Origin: Myxocyprinus asiaticus
Taxonomy: Eukaryota > Chordata > Actinopteri > Cypriniformes > Catostomidae
NCBI RefSeq assembly: GCF_019703515.2
Contig: NC_059387.1
Location: forward strand, 35,130,877 to 35,194,876
DNA: 64,000 bases
Reading direction: 5' to 3'
Both the position numbers and the translations under genes were made by a program. Below are positions 20,700 through 32,589 of this stretch, piece after piece (the stretch's first letter is position 1; every line of letters begins with the position of its first letter). The notes under the pieces were generated by a model. It was given only the letters and a program-made list of their open reading frames with translations. It was not told where the DNA came from and searched no databases.

Positions 20700-22120
20700 C
20701 ATTAGCGATGATGGTCCTACGTTACTTTTATTATCACTATTATCTATGTCATTAGAAGCTAAATAAATTTAGTTGAGAAACTAAAATGTGTAAGATATTA
20801 AGACTTGTTCTGAGAGAATATTATGAATGAAGTTTGTTTTTCTTACCACTTAAGCATTATTTTTTAAGAATAAATATGACAAAAAGTAGTGAGGTTTATG
20901 CTTAAGTAACATAATTGCCAATGGAGCGAGAAACATTAACTTAATTCAAGATATATCCCTTGACAACAAGTTTTTTTACTCAATTTTGCTCCTCAAGTTA
21001 AAGCGTCTTGTTTTAAGAATGTTTAGATATTTTAAAACTGATGAGTGCTCTTATTTGTACCTGAACGCATAAACAAGTTAGTAAAAATATTTATTAAACA
21101 TGCAAGGGGCAATTACTGAATTTTGCGAATAACAAGCGCTCCAATTCTGCATGAGCTGTCTAATCAGAAATTAGAGAAAGATTAAGAAACTCGCGACTAA
21201 ATCACATCGCATCGGATGCAACCTAACTTCTTAATTGGACACGGAGTGTATTCCTAATATATAAAACGAATGTACCTCACACTTCTTTCTCATCCATCCT
21301 TTTTGGTTTCTTTCTTGTGCATTAATCCTGATGTTCTGAATATGATTCATGCAGTGTGTATTTTATCACCCACAAATTGAGCACAGGGACATTTTTATAA
21401 CTACAGTTTGTTTCAAAACGATATCAGTTTGTGCAATACAAGAGCATATGTCAGATATGGTAATAAAAAGGCATATTTTATCTATGCTTTATATATATAT
21501 ATATATAGATATATACTGTATGTATGTAATTTAAAAATATCAGTTATCTTGAAGCAAGTGTATTTTATAATAGTAGAATTTGCTGTATTTACTTGCCATT
21601 TTTTATTTAGACTTTTTTTGTAAGAAAAAAATTCATATGATCAACTTGTAGGAGATTTGTGCTGCCTGTAAGATGCGAGGACTGCGTGTTTGATGATGGC
21701 TGATCTGGGGTCTGGTTTCCAGAGGTTTAAATCTGAACTATTAGCCAGTACAGATGACCAAACAGATCCTGGGTCAGTTTCTGCTTCACCTTCTCCGAGG
21801 ACAGGAAGACAGTAGACAATTCGCCCCTCGAATCATGTTGTGCCTGTATATTTATTGACATTTTTTAATGTACAATTTTAGGACTTGCATGCGGCAGAAT
21901 GGGACTTTTAATTCCCCAAGCGAGCGTTTCAATTTGTACATCTTCTTTGTGAAATCTCCCGTTTGTTCACTAGATTGGAAACAAAATACAGAATACATGG
22001 AATATTGTCTGCTGTAGTTCTCGTAATGAGGACGTTATTTGTTGTAAAGACAGGTTTGCCCACTTTCTGAAACATAGATCATCATGTATATCAATAGACA
22101 AATAAACTATAGGATTAATT
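20700..22120 (+). other. Possible distal 3' UTR or unrecognised sequence
   Basis: Mostly unique-looking sequence with a (TA)n run at 21489-21516. It may be the far end of a long channel 3' UTR because it ends in a good poly(A) signal. It could equally be intergenic. Confidence 0.3.
22101..22106 (+). promoter_or_regulatory. Candidate poly(A) signal
   Basis: AATAAA is followed about 20 bases later by a GT-rich stretch (TTTTGTTTGTGTTG). This is a good cleavage-site layout on the channel strand. The distance of over 8 kb from the stop makes it doubtful without transcript data. Confidence 0.35.
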
Positions 22121-22589
22121 TTGTTTGTGTTGCCATCTCTCGTCTCACACTGTTAGACCTTATCATGCTTTGTCCAAAAATGTTGCTGTAAAGTTCTTTT
22201 CGCACCTAATAATGACTTTCATTTTGACACTTGCAAATATAAAATAATGTTTCATTACAGTGGCTATTCACAATAAGGTTTAATGAGAAAGATTAACACA
22301 GGCATTTTTGTTTGGGTTAATCAGTTTATGGCAATCAGGTTAATATGGCATTTTAAGTGATGCATACATAATCGGAATAAGACCAAATTCTGATTAATAT
22401 TAGAATATTCTTGTGCATGTAAACATTATAGTTCAAACACACTGAAGTGAATTTAAGGAAGCAGTTATCTTAGCAGATGCTTGTGACTTACAGTTCACTA
22501 TAACAGGTTCAGTATTTCTCTTGCAGGAACAGACTTACCATGGTACCAAAATAACCACTTCTATGGCAACAAATATAAAAGAATATTCC

Positions 22590-22695
22590 TTCTTTATAAT
22601 AATAATAATAATAATAATAACAACAATAAAATGTAAGTGTAAACAATACTTATATTATTATTTTTATTTTAATAAAAATGTAATCCATAATAATA

Positions 22696-22734
<39 letters not shown>

Positions 22735-23421
22735 GTAAATGTATTATGTTATTATTAATACAATTTAATTGATATTATAATTCCATTAAATTAGTATATT
22801 ATTAATATAATTATTATCAATGACATTTTCTTATTATTATGTACAGTAAATTTCATTTTAATAATATAATTGATAATAATAAATAATAAATTGATATTGT
22901 TATTATTAATACAATGTAATTGATAATAATAATCATATAATTCAGTAACAATTATTACTATAAATTACATTTTATTAATAATAATAGTTATTTTTATTAC
23001 CACTTGCATATTATTAATAATAATAATAATAATAATAATAACAACAATAAAATGTAAGTGTAAACAATACTTATATTATTATTATTATTATTTTAATACA
23101 AATGTAATCCATAATAATAATAGTAATAATAATAATAGTACATTTATTATGTTATTATTAATACAATTTAATTGATAATATAATTCCATAACAATTATTA
23201 TTATTAATGACATTTTATTATTAATATAGTATATTATTAATATAATTATCAATTAAATTCTTATTATTATGTACAGTAAATTTCATTTTATTAATATAAT
23301 TAATAATAATAATAAATTGATATTGTTATTATTAATACAATGTAATTGATAATATTATAATTCAGTAACACATTACTATAAATGACATTTTATTAATAAT
23401 AGTATTTTATTACCAATTACA

Positions 23422-23470
<49 letters not shown>

Positions 23471-23578
23471 TAATAATAATAGGTCATTGATAATAAAAAA
23501 ATAACTTGGAAAGTTTTTATTACTAAAAATATCATATATAATTTATTTACAAAAAATATTAACACTAACAACAACAAC

Positions 23579-23622
<44 letters not shown>

Positions 23623-23625
23623 GAG
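22590..23625. repeat. (TAA)n/(ATT)n-rich tract with internal duplication
   Basis: About 1 kb made mainly of AAT and ATT triplets. A longer unit starting AACAACAATAAAATGTAAGT repeats at about 22620 and 23040, so roughly 400 bp is tandemly duplicated. Confidence 0.85.
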
Positions 23626-23629
23626 GTTT

Positions 23630-25440
23630 GAGGCAGTGTGTAGGTTATAGGGTAGGTTAACGGTGCTAAAGGCACACTTTAAGGTAAATGTGCTTTTTTG
23701 TGGTCAAAAAAAGTGTATCAAGATTGAAAAAATACATTTCTTTTTATTGAATATTGATGGAGCAACATCATTTGTGTACAAAAATTAATTAAGAACGGAA
23801 GGTTGTTTTGATTAAAATCACAACCTCATTTAAAAGAAAAAAAAAAAAAGAAAAAGTTGGAAAAGGACCCAAATTATAGGGCAAAAACATCTGAAACAGC
23901 AAAATGCTTTTTTTAGATGAACAAATTAAGATATTTCTTATTCCATATAACCACTTCAGAAAAGGGTGAACAATTTCCTGTTAATTTCAATCACATCTGG
24001 CATTTCACAACATCTCAAGTATAAACAAATTAATCTCCATTGTGATTGGATCACTCAATGTGAGCCCACTTTGTGCCCACATTGTTTTTTATATATAACA
24101 AATCTATTCAACCCACTTAAGAAAAACGATGTGTTTTATGGGAGGGACACGTAAAACAGGAGGGTAAACAAACTGAAACTGAGAGAGACAAAAACTGAGG
24201 GAAAAGGAGAAACAGATCTTTGTGCTGCTCAATTAAAACTGTCTCAGGTGTGCTTCGTTTGTGAACGAATCTTTAAGTGAACGAATCGTTCTCTTTCACT
24301 TCTATACACAGACTCATATTTCTCATTCACTGAAGTCTCTTCCTTTTAAAGCCAACAAGCTCTAGTTTGAAGCGTGAGACTGCTTTGGTGACTTTTCTTG
24401 CATGTAAAGACTAACTATTGAGCGAGCCAATAACATTCGAATGCGGGCTGTGAAGAAACATAATTGGTTTCCCCCACTGAATGTATGCACGCCCCTTCAC
24501 TGTACGTGATTCGAAACAAGCACATTTTAATATAGTGTAATAAAACATGTGAACGACTCTGTGCTGTTTAACTAATCAACTGAATCAATGATTCTATTAC
24601 TCGCTCATAACACATAAAGTACGTTCATTTGTCGCCACCTACTGGCGTAAATGTGTAATCTCAAGAAATGGCCATTGAGCTAATCTTTATGTGAATGGAT
24701 TCAAAAGACTTGAGTCACTGATATGAATCAAAATCCCCATCATTAGTCTCCTATCACCCCTTCTGCCCCACCCTCTAGCTCTCATTGGTCAAACAAACAG
24801 GTAGTCCTGCTCCTAAATTACAATATTCAATGATGCAGAAGTTGGCACGTCTGGACACTCACATGAACAGAGCAATGAAAGTGCCAAAGTCAGATTTTAC
24901 ACTCTTCAGGAAGTCAGTCTTCAGATGGATTACATACTGTTGAACATTAAACTGACTATATTCAACTGATATACAAGAAAGTATTTGAAAATAAAATAAT
25001 TGACACTTTACTGTTCAATAAAAAGGTAGATAATAATGTGCACAGCTGGCTCACCTGTCTTGGGTTAGTCATCACAGGCTGTGACAGGTGTCACGGCATG
25101 TCAGTGCTCATTGCCTTTGTGCCAGGCTAGATGCTAGTTATGCCACCTGGCTGTGCCCGTCAGATTCAATCCAACTATTCAACAACAACAACACTCATGA
25201 CTGATTTACCTCAGTCTCTTTCAACATGTTTATTGGACTGCTATTGGAACACTAAAACTGAGTTGATATGATCACGCATTCATAAAATGTGAAAATATCA
25301 GTGTTATAGCAGGTGAAACATTTTGAGGATGTTACAATAATTTTTTATCTCAGCTTACAGAAATATGAAGACACAACTATGAATAAGCCCGACTTGACTG
25401 CACTGGCTCCACCAATGGCATAAATGAATGCAACACTTCT
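23630..25440. other. Stretch without a recognised gene
   Basis: No gene seen. Short repeat-like pieces such as GTGAACGAATC variants at about 24260-24290 and GCCACCTACTGGCG at 24635 are common in fish repeats. Confidence 0.4.
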
Positions 25441-25452
25441 TTTTTTTTTTTT

Positions 25453-25639
25453 ACATTTTATCCCCTTTTCTCCCAATTTGGAATGCCCAATTCCCACTAC
25501 TTAGTAGGTCCTCGTGGTGGCGCGGTTACTCACCTCAATCCGGGTGGCGGAGGACAAGTCTCAGTTGCCTCTGCTTCTGAGACCGTCAATCCGCGCATCT
25601 TATCACGTGACTCACTGTGCATGACACCGCGGAGACTCA
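25453..25639 (-). mobile_element. tRNA-derived SINE, minus strand, 5' truncated
   Basis: Only the 3' half is present, from the A-tail side (TTATCCCCTTTTCTCCCAAT) to CCGCGGAGACTCA. It shares the CACTACTTAGTAGGTCCTC variant with the copy at 16548, so both belong to one subfamily. Confidence 0.8.
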
Positions 25640-25942
25640 GAGTATAAACATTCAGCACACAAATTAAAACCACGTTACGTCCTAGTGTGATTATTAAACC
25701 ACAAAGGCTGTGATTTAATGAGATAAATATATAGTTTGCATGTGCTGCGCACTTTAAATGCGAGCACTTATGAATGTGTGGAGCCGGTGTTGTGTCTCAT
25801 ACCATTCAGCATTGTACGCTCTGTTTGTACTAGATGACAGTGAGCAGAGCGCTGATTCACTTTGTTGCACGAGGTACATACAGACTACATATTAATATCA
25901 TTAAAAGCTGCTGTTTGCAGTTTAATAATTACATTGGCTCAC

Positions 25943-26801
25943 TGTGACAAGGAGGGTGGGGCCGGGCCGTGAGGATACACGGCCGGCCCTGAATCGGGCT
26001 AATCAGCCAGAAGGGAGATAAAGACGAACCAGAGGTGCCAGTTTGAGAGAGAGAGAGAGAGACGCACGCGACCACGTTGTGTGTGTCGTTGTTTTATGTT
26101 GTTTTAAGTTCATTTATATCATTAAACTTTACGTTGACTGTTCAGCCGGTTCCCGCTTCCTCCTTGCCTGTCCTTTATCTGCCTGGGGACGGAGGGGTTG
26201 CTTCTGGCCGCGAGAGCCGGAGGAAACACTGACGTCTGCCGAAGAAGGGGAGGAGTGGTTCCACTCGCCATTGGTTGGAGGACTCACTGTCATCCACCGG
26301 GGGAGGAGCGAGCTAGCGCCTGCCAGAGGGGGGAGGAGTGGTTGAGGACCGGGTGACAGCATATCCAGGAGCGGGCTAGCAAGTTTTTCTCTCTTTCTCT
26401 CTATGTAATTCCACCTCGCTCTTTCTCCCTCCCAGGGCTCCAAATGGCATGGAAGACCTGCCAGCAGGCACGGCCGGAAGGGCAATGCCCACCATCCAGG
26501 AAGGGAGTGCATCATGCCGGGGATTTCCCCGGATTGAGTCGGGCAATGGAGGAGTGTGACGAGGATGAGGGCCGGGCCGGGCCGTGAGGATACACGGCCG
26601 GCCTTGAATCGGGCTAATCAGCCAGGAGGGGGATAAAGACGAGCCGGAGACACCAGTTCGAGAGAGAGAGAGAGATGCACGTGGCCGTGTTGTGTGTGTC
26701 TTTATGTTTTATGTTGTTTTACGTTCATTTATATCATTAAACTTTATGTTGACTGTTCAGCCGGTTCCCGCCGCCTCCTTGCCCATCCTTTATCTGTTAC
26801 A
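25943..26801 (+). mobile_element. Miniature LTR retrotransposon (TRIM-like), non-coding
   Basis: Two direct repeats, 25943-26184 and 26555-26801, start TGTGAC; the second ends TGTTACA. A 5-bp target duplication CTCAC flanks the whole element (25938-25942 and 26802-26806). The interior is only about 370 bp and has no gag or pol. A purine-rich stretch (AATGGAGGAG) precedes the second LTR as a polypurine tract would. Each LTR has a GA run and an ATTAAACTTTA stretch. The LTRs differ at a number of sites, so the insertion is not new. Confidence 0.8.
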
Positions 26802-26806
26802 CTCAC

Positions 26807-27611
26807 ATAGCGACTTGCCTTTACGGAAGCGAGAAACTACCATCAAAACACAGAAACAGAAAGGGCTTCACTCCGAAATAAAAGCTTCCGCCAAAATAAA
26901 AGCTCAATTTAAATGAAAAACAAAAAACAAAACATAAGACAGAAATATATCACTCCTGTATAGTTATGTAATATTGCAGCACACTAGTACACTGTATAGT
27001 GTAATTAAAAACCACACACACACACACACACACCTCAGAGTGACCATAAGAGTGCCGTAAGGGCGTTTACGGTACAGAAAGCTGCTTCGTTGCATAACAT
27101 GCAGCCAAATGTGAAGCTCAAACTGTGGCTCTCTGTGCCTGTCGGTTTGTTCCATGCCAACGCATCCCGACTGGGGCCATCTCGCTAATTACTGTCCAGA
27201 GATGAAGACAGAGATGTGGCTAACTTATTACATTAATCTCACATGGCAGGAGAGGTTGACTGCGAGGGTCTTAGTAACTTTAAATGTGTCATATAAGTAA
27301 AAGTCTGCACCCCAATTCGCAAAACTATCCACAAGCTAGGTACTGAATTCTATGGAAGCCCATTTCCACTACATAAATTCTGAGATTATTCTGAGATAAT
27401 AATTACTGAGATAAAAAGACATAATTATAAGATGCTAAATCACCAATTCTCCAAGGCATTGGGCTCTTTGGAATGAAGCATCAAGTTACAGCATGAAGAA
27501 CAACAGTGATGTATACACTTTGCATGTAGTAGAAGTTTGTGAATCAGGACCAGTGTTGGCGAGTGGTCATAAAGTTCTTTCATACTTTCAGAAATCAGAA
27601 TTATACTTTAT
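26807..27611. other. Stretch without a recognised gene
   Basis: Nothing recognisable beyond a (CA)n run at 27013-27033. Confidence 0.4.
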
Positions 27612-27612
27612 T

Positions 27613-28027
27613 CCCTCCCCAATCTGGAATGCCCAATTCCCAAAGTCCTCGTGGTGGCGTAGTGACTCGCCTCAATCCGGGCAGTGGAGGACGAATCTCA
27701 GTTGCCTCTGCGTCTGAGACCGTCAATCCATGCATTTTATCACGTGGCTTGTTGAGCACGTTACCATGGAGACGTAGCGCATGTGGAGGCTTCACGCTAT
27801 TCTCCGCAGCATCCACGCACAACTCACCACGCGCCCCACCGAGAGTGAGAACCACATTATAGCGACCACGAGGAGGTTACCCCATGTGACTCTACCCTCC
27901 CTAGCAACCGGGCCAATTTGGTTGCTTAGGAGACCTGGCTGGAGTTACTCAGCACGCCCTAGATTCAAACTCGCAACTCCAGGGGTGGTGGTCAGCATCA
28001 ATACTCGCTGAGCTACCCAGGTACCCC
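27613..28027 (-). mobile_element. tRNA-derived SINE, minus strand, nearly full length
   Basis: The 3' end (CTCCCCAATCTGGAATGCCC as read on plus) has a small deletion of the GCGCT block. The head region on the right ends CTGAGCTACCCAGGTACC, which is the A box in reverse. It is of the common subfamily. Confidence 0.85.
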
Positions 28028-28029
28028 AA

Positions 28030-29033
28030 ATTTATGTATTTTTAAAGTATTTTATAAATATATATTTGAAGTCAAAGAATAATCTCAAATATTCTGGGTG
28101 GGGCCAGGCCCACCCCGGCCCACCCTTGGCTACACCCCTGAATGGCAGTTTTGGATTGAGTAAAATAAGGTCTGTGGTAAACATTAAAATATGTGGCTGT
28201 TTTGTCCCACAACATAAATTACACACTTTCACCATTTAAATGTGCATTTTGAGTTCACGTGAATTAACTAGTTCACATAAATGATTCACTGATTCATCTG
28301 AGCCCCGCGTAGCCTTAAAGGTACTTTGCTTTTTTTTTTTTTTTAAGCGAAATATTTGTTTAATTGCTGCTGTTTATTACTATAAGTCGACTAATGTATT
28401 TTCTAGTTTTGTTAGTGTACATTAAGTAGCCTATACATTTATGTTCAATGCAGTGTTGTCACCCTATTTGTTTAACCCTGTAAAAATAAACCATGGTTTT
28501 ACTGTAGTAATAATGTAGAAATCATGACTGTTGCCATGGTTAATTTTGTGGTTACTATGGTTGTTCTTCAATTAGTGTGGTCACGATTCCAAAATATGAG
28601 GTTTAATAATCACTCTATGATATATCATATTTTTAATTCGATTAACTGTCCATTTGTGTGTAAAGGAGTATCAGAACACACGCGTGTGAGCATTTGTACG
28701 CAGCCGTCTGTATATCAGACAGCGTTCGTTACTTCCAGTACTGTAGAAACACTGGTATCGTTACATCATTTTAGTATCAACTTTGTACCATAGTACCATG
28801 GTTAAACTATAGTTACTGTAGTACAACCTTGGTTAAATTTTGTAAGGAAATGTCACCTAATTAAATACTGTAGCTATCAGGAGATATTATTGAATTATGC
28901 ATATGCTATTTTTGTCCATCATATGCTTGTTATTTCTAAAATATGCTCTTTAAATAGCTGTAATGCAGTTAGCTACTTTTTGTTAGTAGCATGTAGTGTA
29001 CTTTAAAAAAAAAAAGTAGCTTGGAAAACTATA
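28030..29033. other. Stretch without a recognised gene
   Basis: Contains scattered motifs of common fish repeats (ACCATGGTTTTACTGTAGTA near 28490). No exon seen. Confidence 0.4.
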
Positions 29034-29466
29034 GTTTTAAAGTAGCTTCCTCAACACTGGTTGGGACACACACTTTTGTGTATTTGGCAGGAAATAGTTT
29101 GAGTGCTCTTCTATCTAGTAATGTTTGTGATGTCATCGACGTTGAGTGCTTTCATAACTGAGGTATGTAACGTAATGTGCTCAGTACTGTTAGCGTGAGA
29201 GATATCATGGGCCAGCGAGACTCAGACTTTTAATTCCATTTAAAAGGAATGATTTAATTGGATTGGATCTCCCTCCATAAAAGCATAAACAGACAATCCT
29301 GAGAAAGCAACTTTCCTAAAAGCAAGTCGTACATACAGAATACAGTATGAGTCTGAAATATCAGTACAGCTATAGCAGTTTATCAGATGCGAGTTTACAA
29401 AAGGCTGACAAACTTTTAATTTAAAAAAAATATCCTATTCCACAATTATGTGGGAGTGCTATTCCT
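29034..29466. repeat. 433-bp direct duplication, copy 1
   Basis: Starts GTTTTAAAGTAGCTTCCTCA and ends GGGAGTGCTATTCCT. It matches 30751-31182 with only about six visible differences. No coding motif is seen. The 1.28 kb between the copies is not repeated. Confidence 0.9.
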
Positions 29467-30750
29467 CACATGCACCATGAAAACCAATAAAAACACCCAT
29501 GATGTTACACCCTAGCGATGGTAGCAAACTATTAACCTTAGTTAACATGACTTAACTAAGATCTGTGTCTCACTGGAACACAGATTTTTGCTTTATTTAA
29601 AGAAACGGAGGACGAGTTGAAATACATTTTTGTGGTAATCAACATTATGCCACAAATGCTGTCGACTGAGCTCAACTCAGTGTTCCTTTAATGTTTTTAT
29701 TTTGACACAACCAAACTATAAAAGCAATTAGGTAGGACGTGCTATATAGTAAATAACGTTACAGCTGAAGGGTTAAATAAAACTTTATGTAATTATTACA
29801 GTTCCGCTAAGAAAATACAGCCAAAGCATATTTTATAAAAACTGGCAACCAGATTTGATCTACAGCCATCTAAAAGCATGCATGTGAACAACAGAAAAAC
29901 TTCCATGCACCCAAAATTAAATAAAGTCATCTTGGAGCATTTTGCAACTATGAGCTCAATCAAAGCACTCTTGAAGCGACAGATGGAGAAGTTGAAGTTG
30001 TCATCCGTCTCATTTGGCCTTTGGTCATGACTGAGAAGTTTAATGTTGACGTGCTGAAGCTGATCTTGATCGAGTGATGGACCGGCCATTAGCAGCGCTT
30101 CAAGCCCGAACAGGAAATGGACAGCACGTAATGCATTACAGGATGAGAGTGTTTGTAATGTGTAATGTTCATCAATGCTTTAGTAATGCAAAGCCTTGTT
30201 TATCATGCCAGTAATGCTTTTTTGAATCTTCAACAAACTGGTCTCGTTGACTTCGGTTGCATTTTTCCAAAAATATTGTTATGCGGCTTGTTGTACGTAT
30301 TGCGGCAGCTCGACTGACAGAGCGTTGCACTTGTGATGTAAAGGAGTGGGGTATGAGTCCTAAAGAGCACGCATATCGACAAGTGTCATAGAAGCACCAG
30401 AAAATGACACAATTGTGTTTTCAATCTCACATTTGCCTTTTCTGACTCTATTGGTCAGGTTTAGGTTTAAGGTTTAGGGGAGGGATGTTTTAAAAACCTC
30501 ATCTGTTTGGGAGAACACTGAAATCGCTTTTAGCGCCACACAGTTGAAATTTCACCTCCAAACTGCTGCGATACGTGTAATGAATCATATACTTTACAGC
30601 TTCCATAGTTTAAGTATGGTTTTACTATAGTAATATTAAAGCAACTATGAAAAGTAAGATAAGCAACCATGTTGTTGTTTATGGAAACCATGTATTAATT
30701 CATTTATTTATTTATTTCTGCATTTGTACAATTCATGACAGTTCAATGCC
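29467..30750. other. Spacer between the two duplicated blocks
   Basis: Holds a TTAA-MITE fragment at about 29565-29695 (CACTGGAACACAGATTTTTG). The rest is unrecognised. Confidence 0.45.
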
Positions 30751-31182
30751 GTTTTAAAGTAGCTTCCTCAACACTGGTTGGGACACACACTTTTGTGTAT
30801 TTGGCAGGAAATAGTTTGAGTGCTCTTCTATCTAGTAATGTTTGTGATGTCATCGACGTTGAGTGCTTTCATAACTGAAGTATGTAACGTAATGTGCTCA
30901 GTACTGTTAGCGTGAGAGATATCATGGGCCAGCGAGACTCAGACTTTTAATTCCATTTAAAAGGAATGATTTAATTTGATTGGATCTCCCTCCATAAAAG
31001 CATAAATGGACAATCCTGAGAAAGCAACTTTCCTAAAAGCAAGTCGTACATACAGAATACAGTATGAGTCTGAAATATCAGTACAGCTATAGCGGTTTAT
31101 CAGATGCGAGTTTACAAAAGGCTGACAAACTTTTAATTTAAAAAAATATCCTATTCCACAATTATGTGGGAGTGCTATTCCT
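30751..31182. repeat. 433-bp direct duplication, copy 2
   Basis: Near-identical to 29034-29466. It is bracketed by a 13-bp direct repeat GACAGTTCAATGC at 30737-30749 and 31205-31217, with 22 extra bases before the right one. This suggests that this copy is the inserted one. Confidence 0.9.
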
Positions 31183-31273
31183 GACATTCCTGACCACAAT
31201 TCAGGACAGTTCAATGCATTCAACATCTTTTTTTATGTCCGCCAAAGCCAAAGCTTATAATGCCTACTGTAGT

Positions 31274-31480
31274 GCGGAGGAGGGTGGGGCCGGGCCGAAA
31301 TGACGCACGCCCGGACCCCAATCAGCCTGATGAGGCGAGCGAGGGATAAAGGCGACCGGAGACGGCAGTTCGAGAGAGAGGGAGAACTACAGGCAGCTGT
31401 CCAGCATGTTTGTTTGTTATTTGGCTTTTGCTTTAAATTCACTATTAAATTATGAGTTACACCTTCAAGCCGGTTCTCGG
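31274..31480 (+). mobile_element. Diverged LTR-like piece related to the 25943 element
   Basis: Shares GGAGGGTGGGGCCGGGCCG, AATCAGCC, GGGATAAAGGCGACCGGAGA, a GA run and TTCAAGCCGGTTC with the LTRs at 25943 and 26555. It continues into the GC-rich hairpin that follows. No second LTR or coding region is seen. Confidence 0.6.
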
Positions 31481-31653
31481 ACTCCCTGACCGCCTGGAGC
31501 GATGGAGCCCCTGCCAGGGGCAGTGGAGTGCCATGCTGGCCGCCAGAAACGCGGAGGGGTCGAGGGAAGACCGCTGTCCGCGTTTTTGGTGGCCGGCAGG
31601 GCACTCCACTGCCCCTGGCAGCGGCTCCATCGCTCCAGGCGGTCAGGGAGTCC
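31479..31653. repeat. Long GC-rich hairpin (about 77-bp stem)
   Basis: The left arm from GGACTCCCTGACCGCCTGGA to about 31556 pairs with 31577-31653 with few mismatches, leaving a loop of about 20 bases (around GTCGAGGGAAGACC). A further inverted segment, 31449-31478 against about 31817-31846 (GGCTTGAAGGTGTAACTCAT), extends the foldback. Open frames on both strands here follow from the lack of AT and have no motif. Confidence 0.8.
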
Positions 31654-31849
31654 AGACCCTCCTTGCCTCGCGGACGGAGGCCGTTCCTCATGTCTGGGTG
31701 GTCAGGCTACTCCGTCCCCCGGTGGATGGCAGCGTCGAGGACTCTACAACAGGCATCCCTCCTCCCTCCGAGTTTTTGGCACCAATGTAAAGGGGTTATA
31801 AGGGAAGGGAGGAGGTGAGAATCGGCTTGAAGGTGTAACTCATAATCTT

Positions 31850-32589
31850 AATTGTTTTACACAATTTAAATAAATTTTTTTAGCTTAATACCATTGCATT
31901 TCTAGTAAAACCACAATAACCACAACATTTTAAGTACAATAGTTTTAATTTTTCTATATTATTATTACGATTTTACTACGAATATCAAGGTTAAAATATG
32001 GTTACTATAGTAAAACTATGGTAAATTTATTGCGAGGGCTCGCAAAACTATTGCGAAGAAATGCAAACTATTGCGAGAGAATGCAAAACTTATTGCAAAA
32101 CTATTTCAGAAAAAAAATCCCACTCTGTCCTCTTAGGGGCTCCATAAATGTTAGATGATGTTTGAAGCTGAGGAGAACCATTATCAATTCAATTCAGGTT
32201 TATCTGTATAGCAATTTTCACAACAAATATCGTTCCAAAGAAGCTTAACGAAGAACATCTTCCGCTGACCTCCTCATACACCCCCCCCCCCGCCCCCCCA
32301 GTTTGAAAACCCCTGTAATAAATAACTCTCATATCTATCTAAAGAGCTATGTGACGATTTCTCAAAATCTCTCCTTCTTATAGGCTTGCACCAACATGAG
32401 GGTAATTTGGCGAATAAATGATGACAGTATCTTAATTTTTGGATGAACTATCCCTTAAATGGGACACTTCTTCCATTATGAATGCTTGTAGATCAACGTA
32501 CAGTTTAATTAAAAATTTTACATTTGAAAATAACAACAACAACAAAATGGAAGATAAACATCATATAAAGGTAGGACTACTAGACTTTT
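31850..32589. other. Stretch without a recognised gene
   Basis: A tandem of ATTGCGAGRRAATGCAAAACT-like units lies at 32030-32100, and a C-run near 32281-32299. A MITE end (GATGAACTATCCCTTAAAT) is at about 32441-32460. Confidence 0.45.

Noticed and set aside
26043..26515. Open frames of 100-128 codons on both strands
   Set aside because: They lie in the first LTR and interior of the miniature LTR element and have no gag or pol motif.
31233..31818. Several open frames of about 100-150 codons on both strands
   Set aside because: They coincide with a GC-rich hairpin and LTR-like sequence; no motif is conserved between them.
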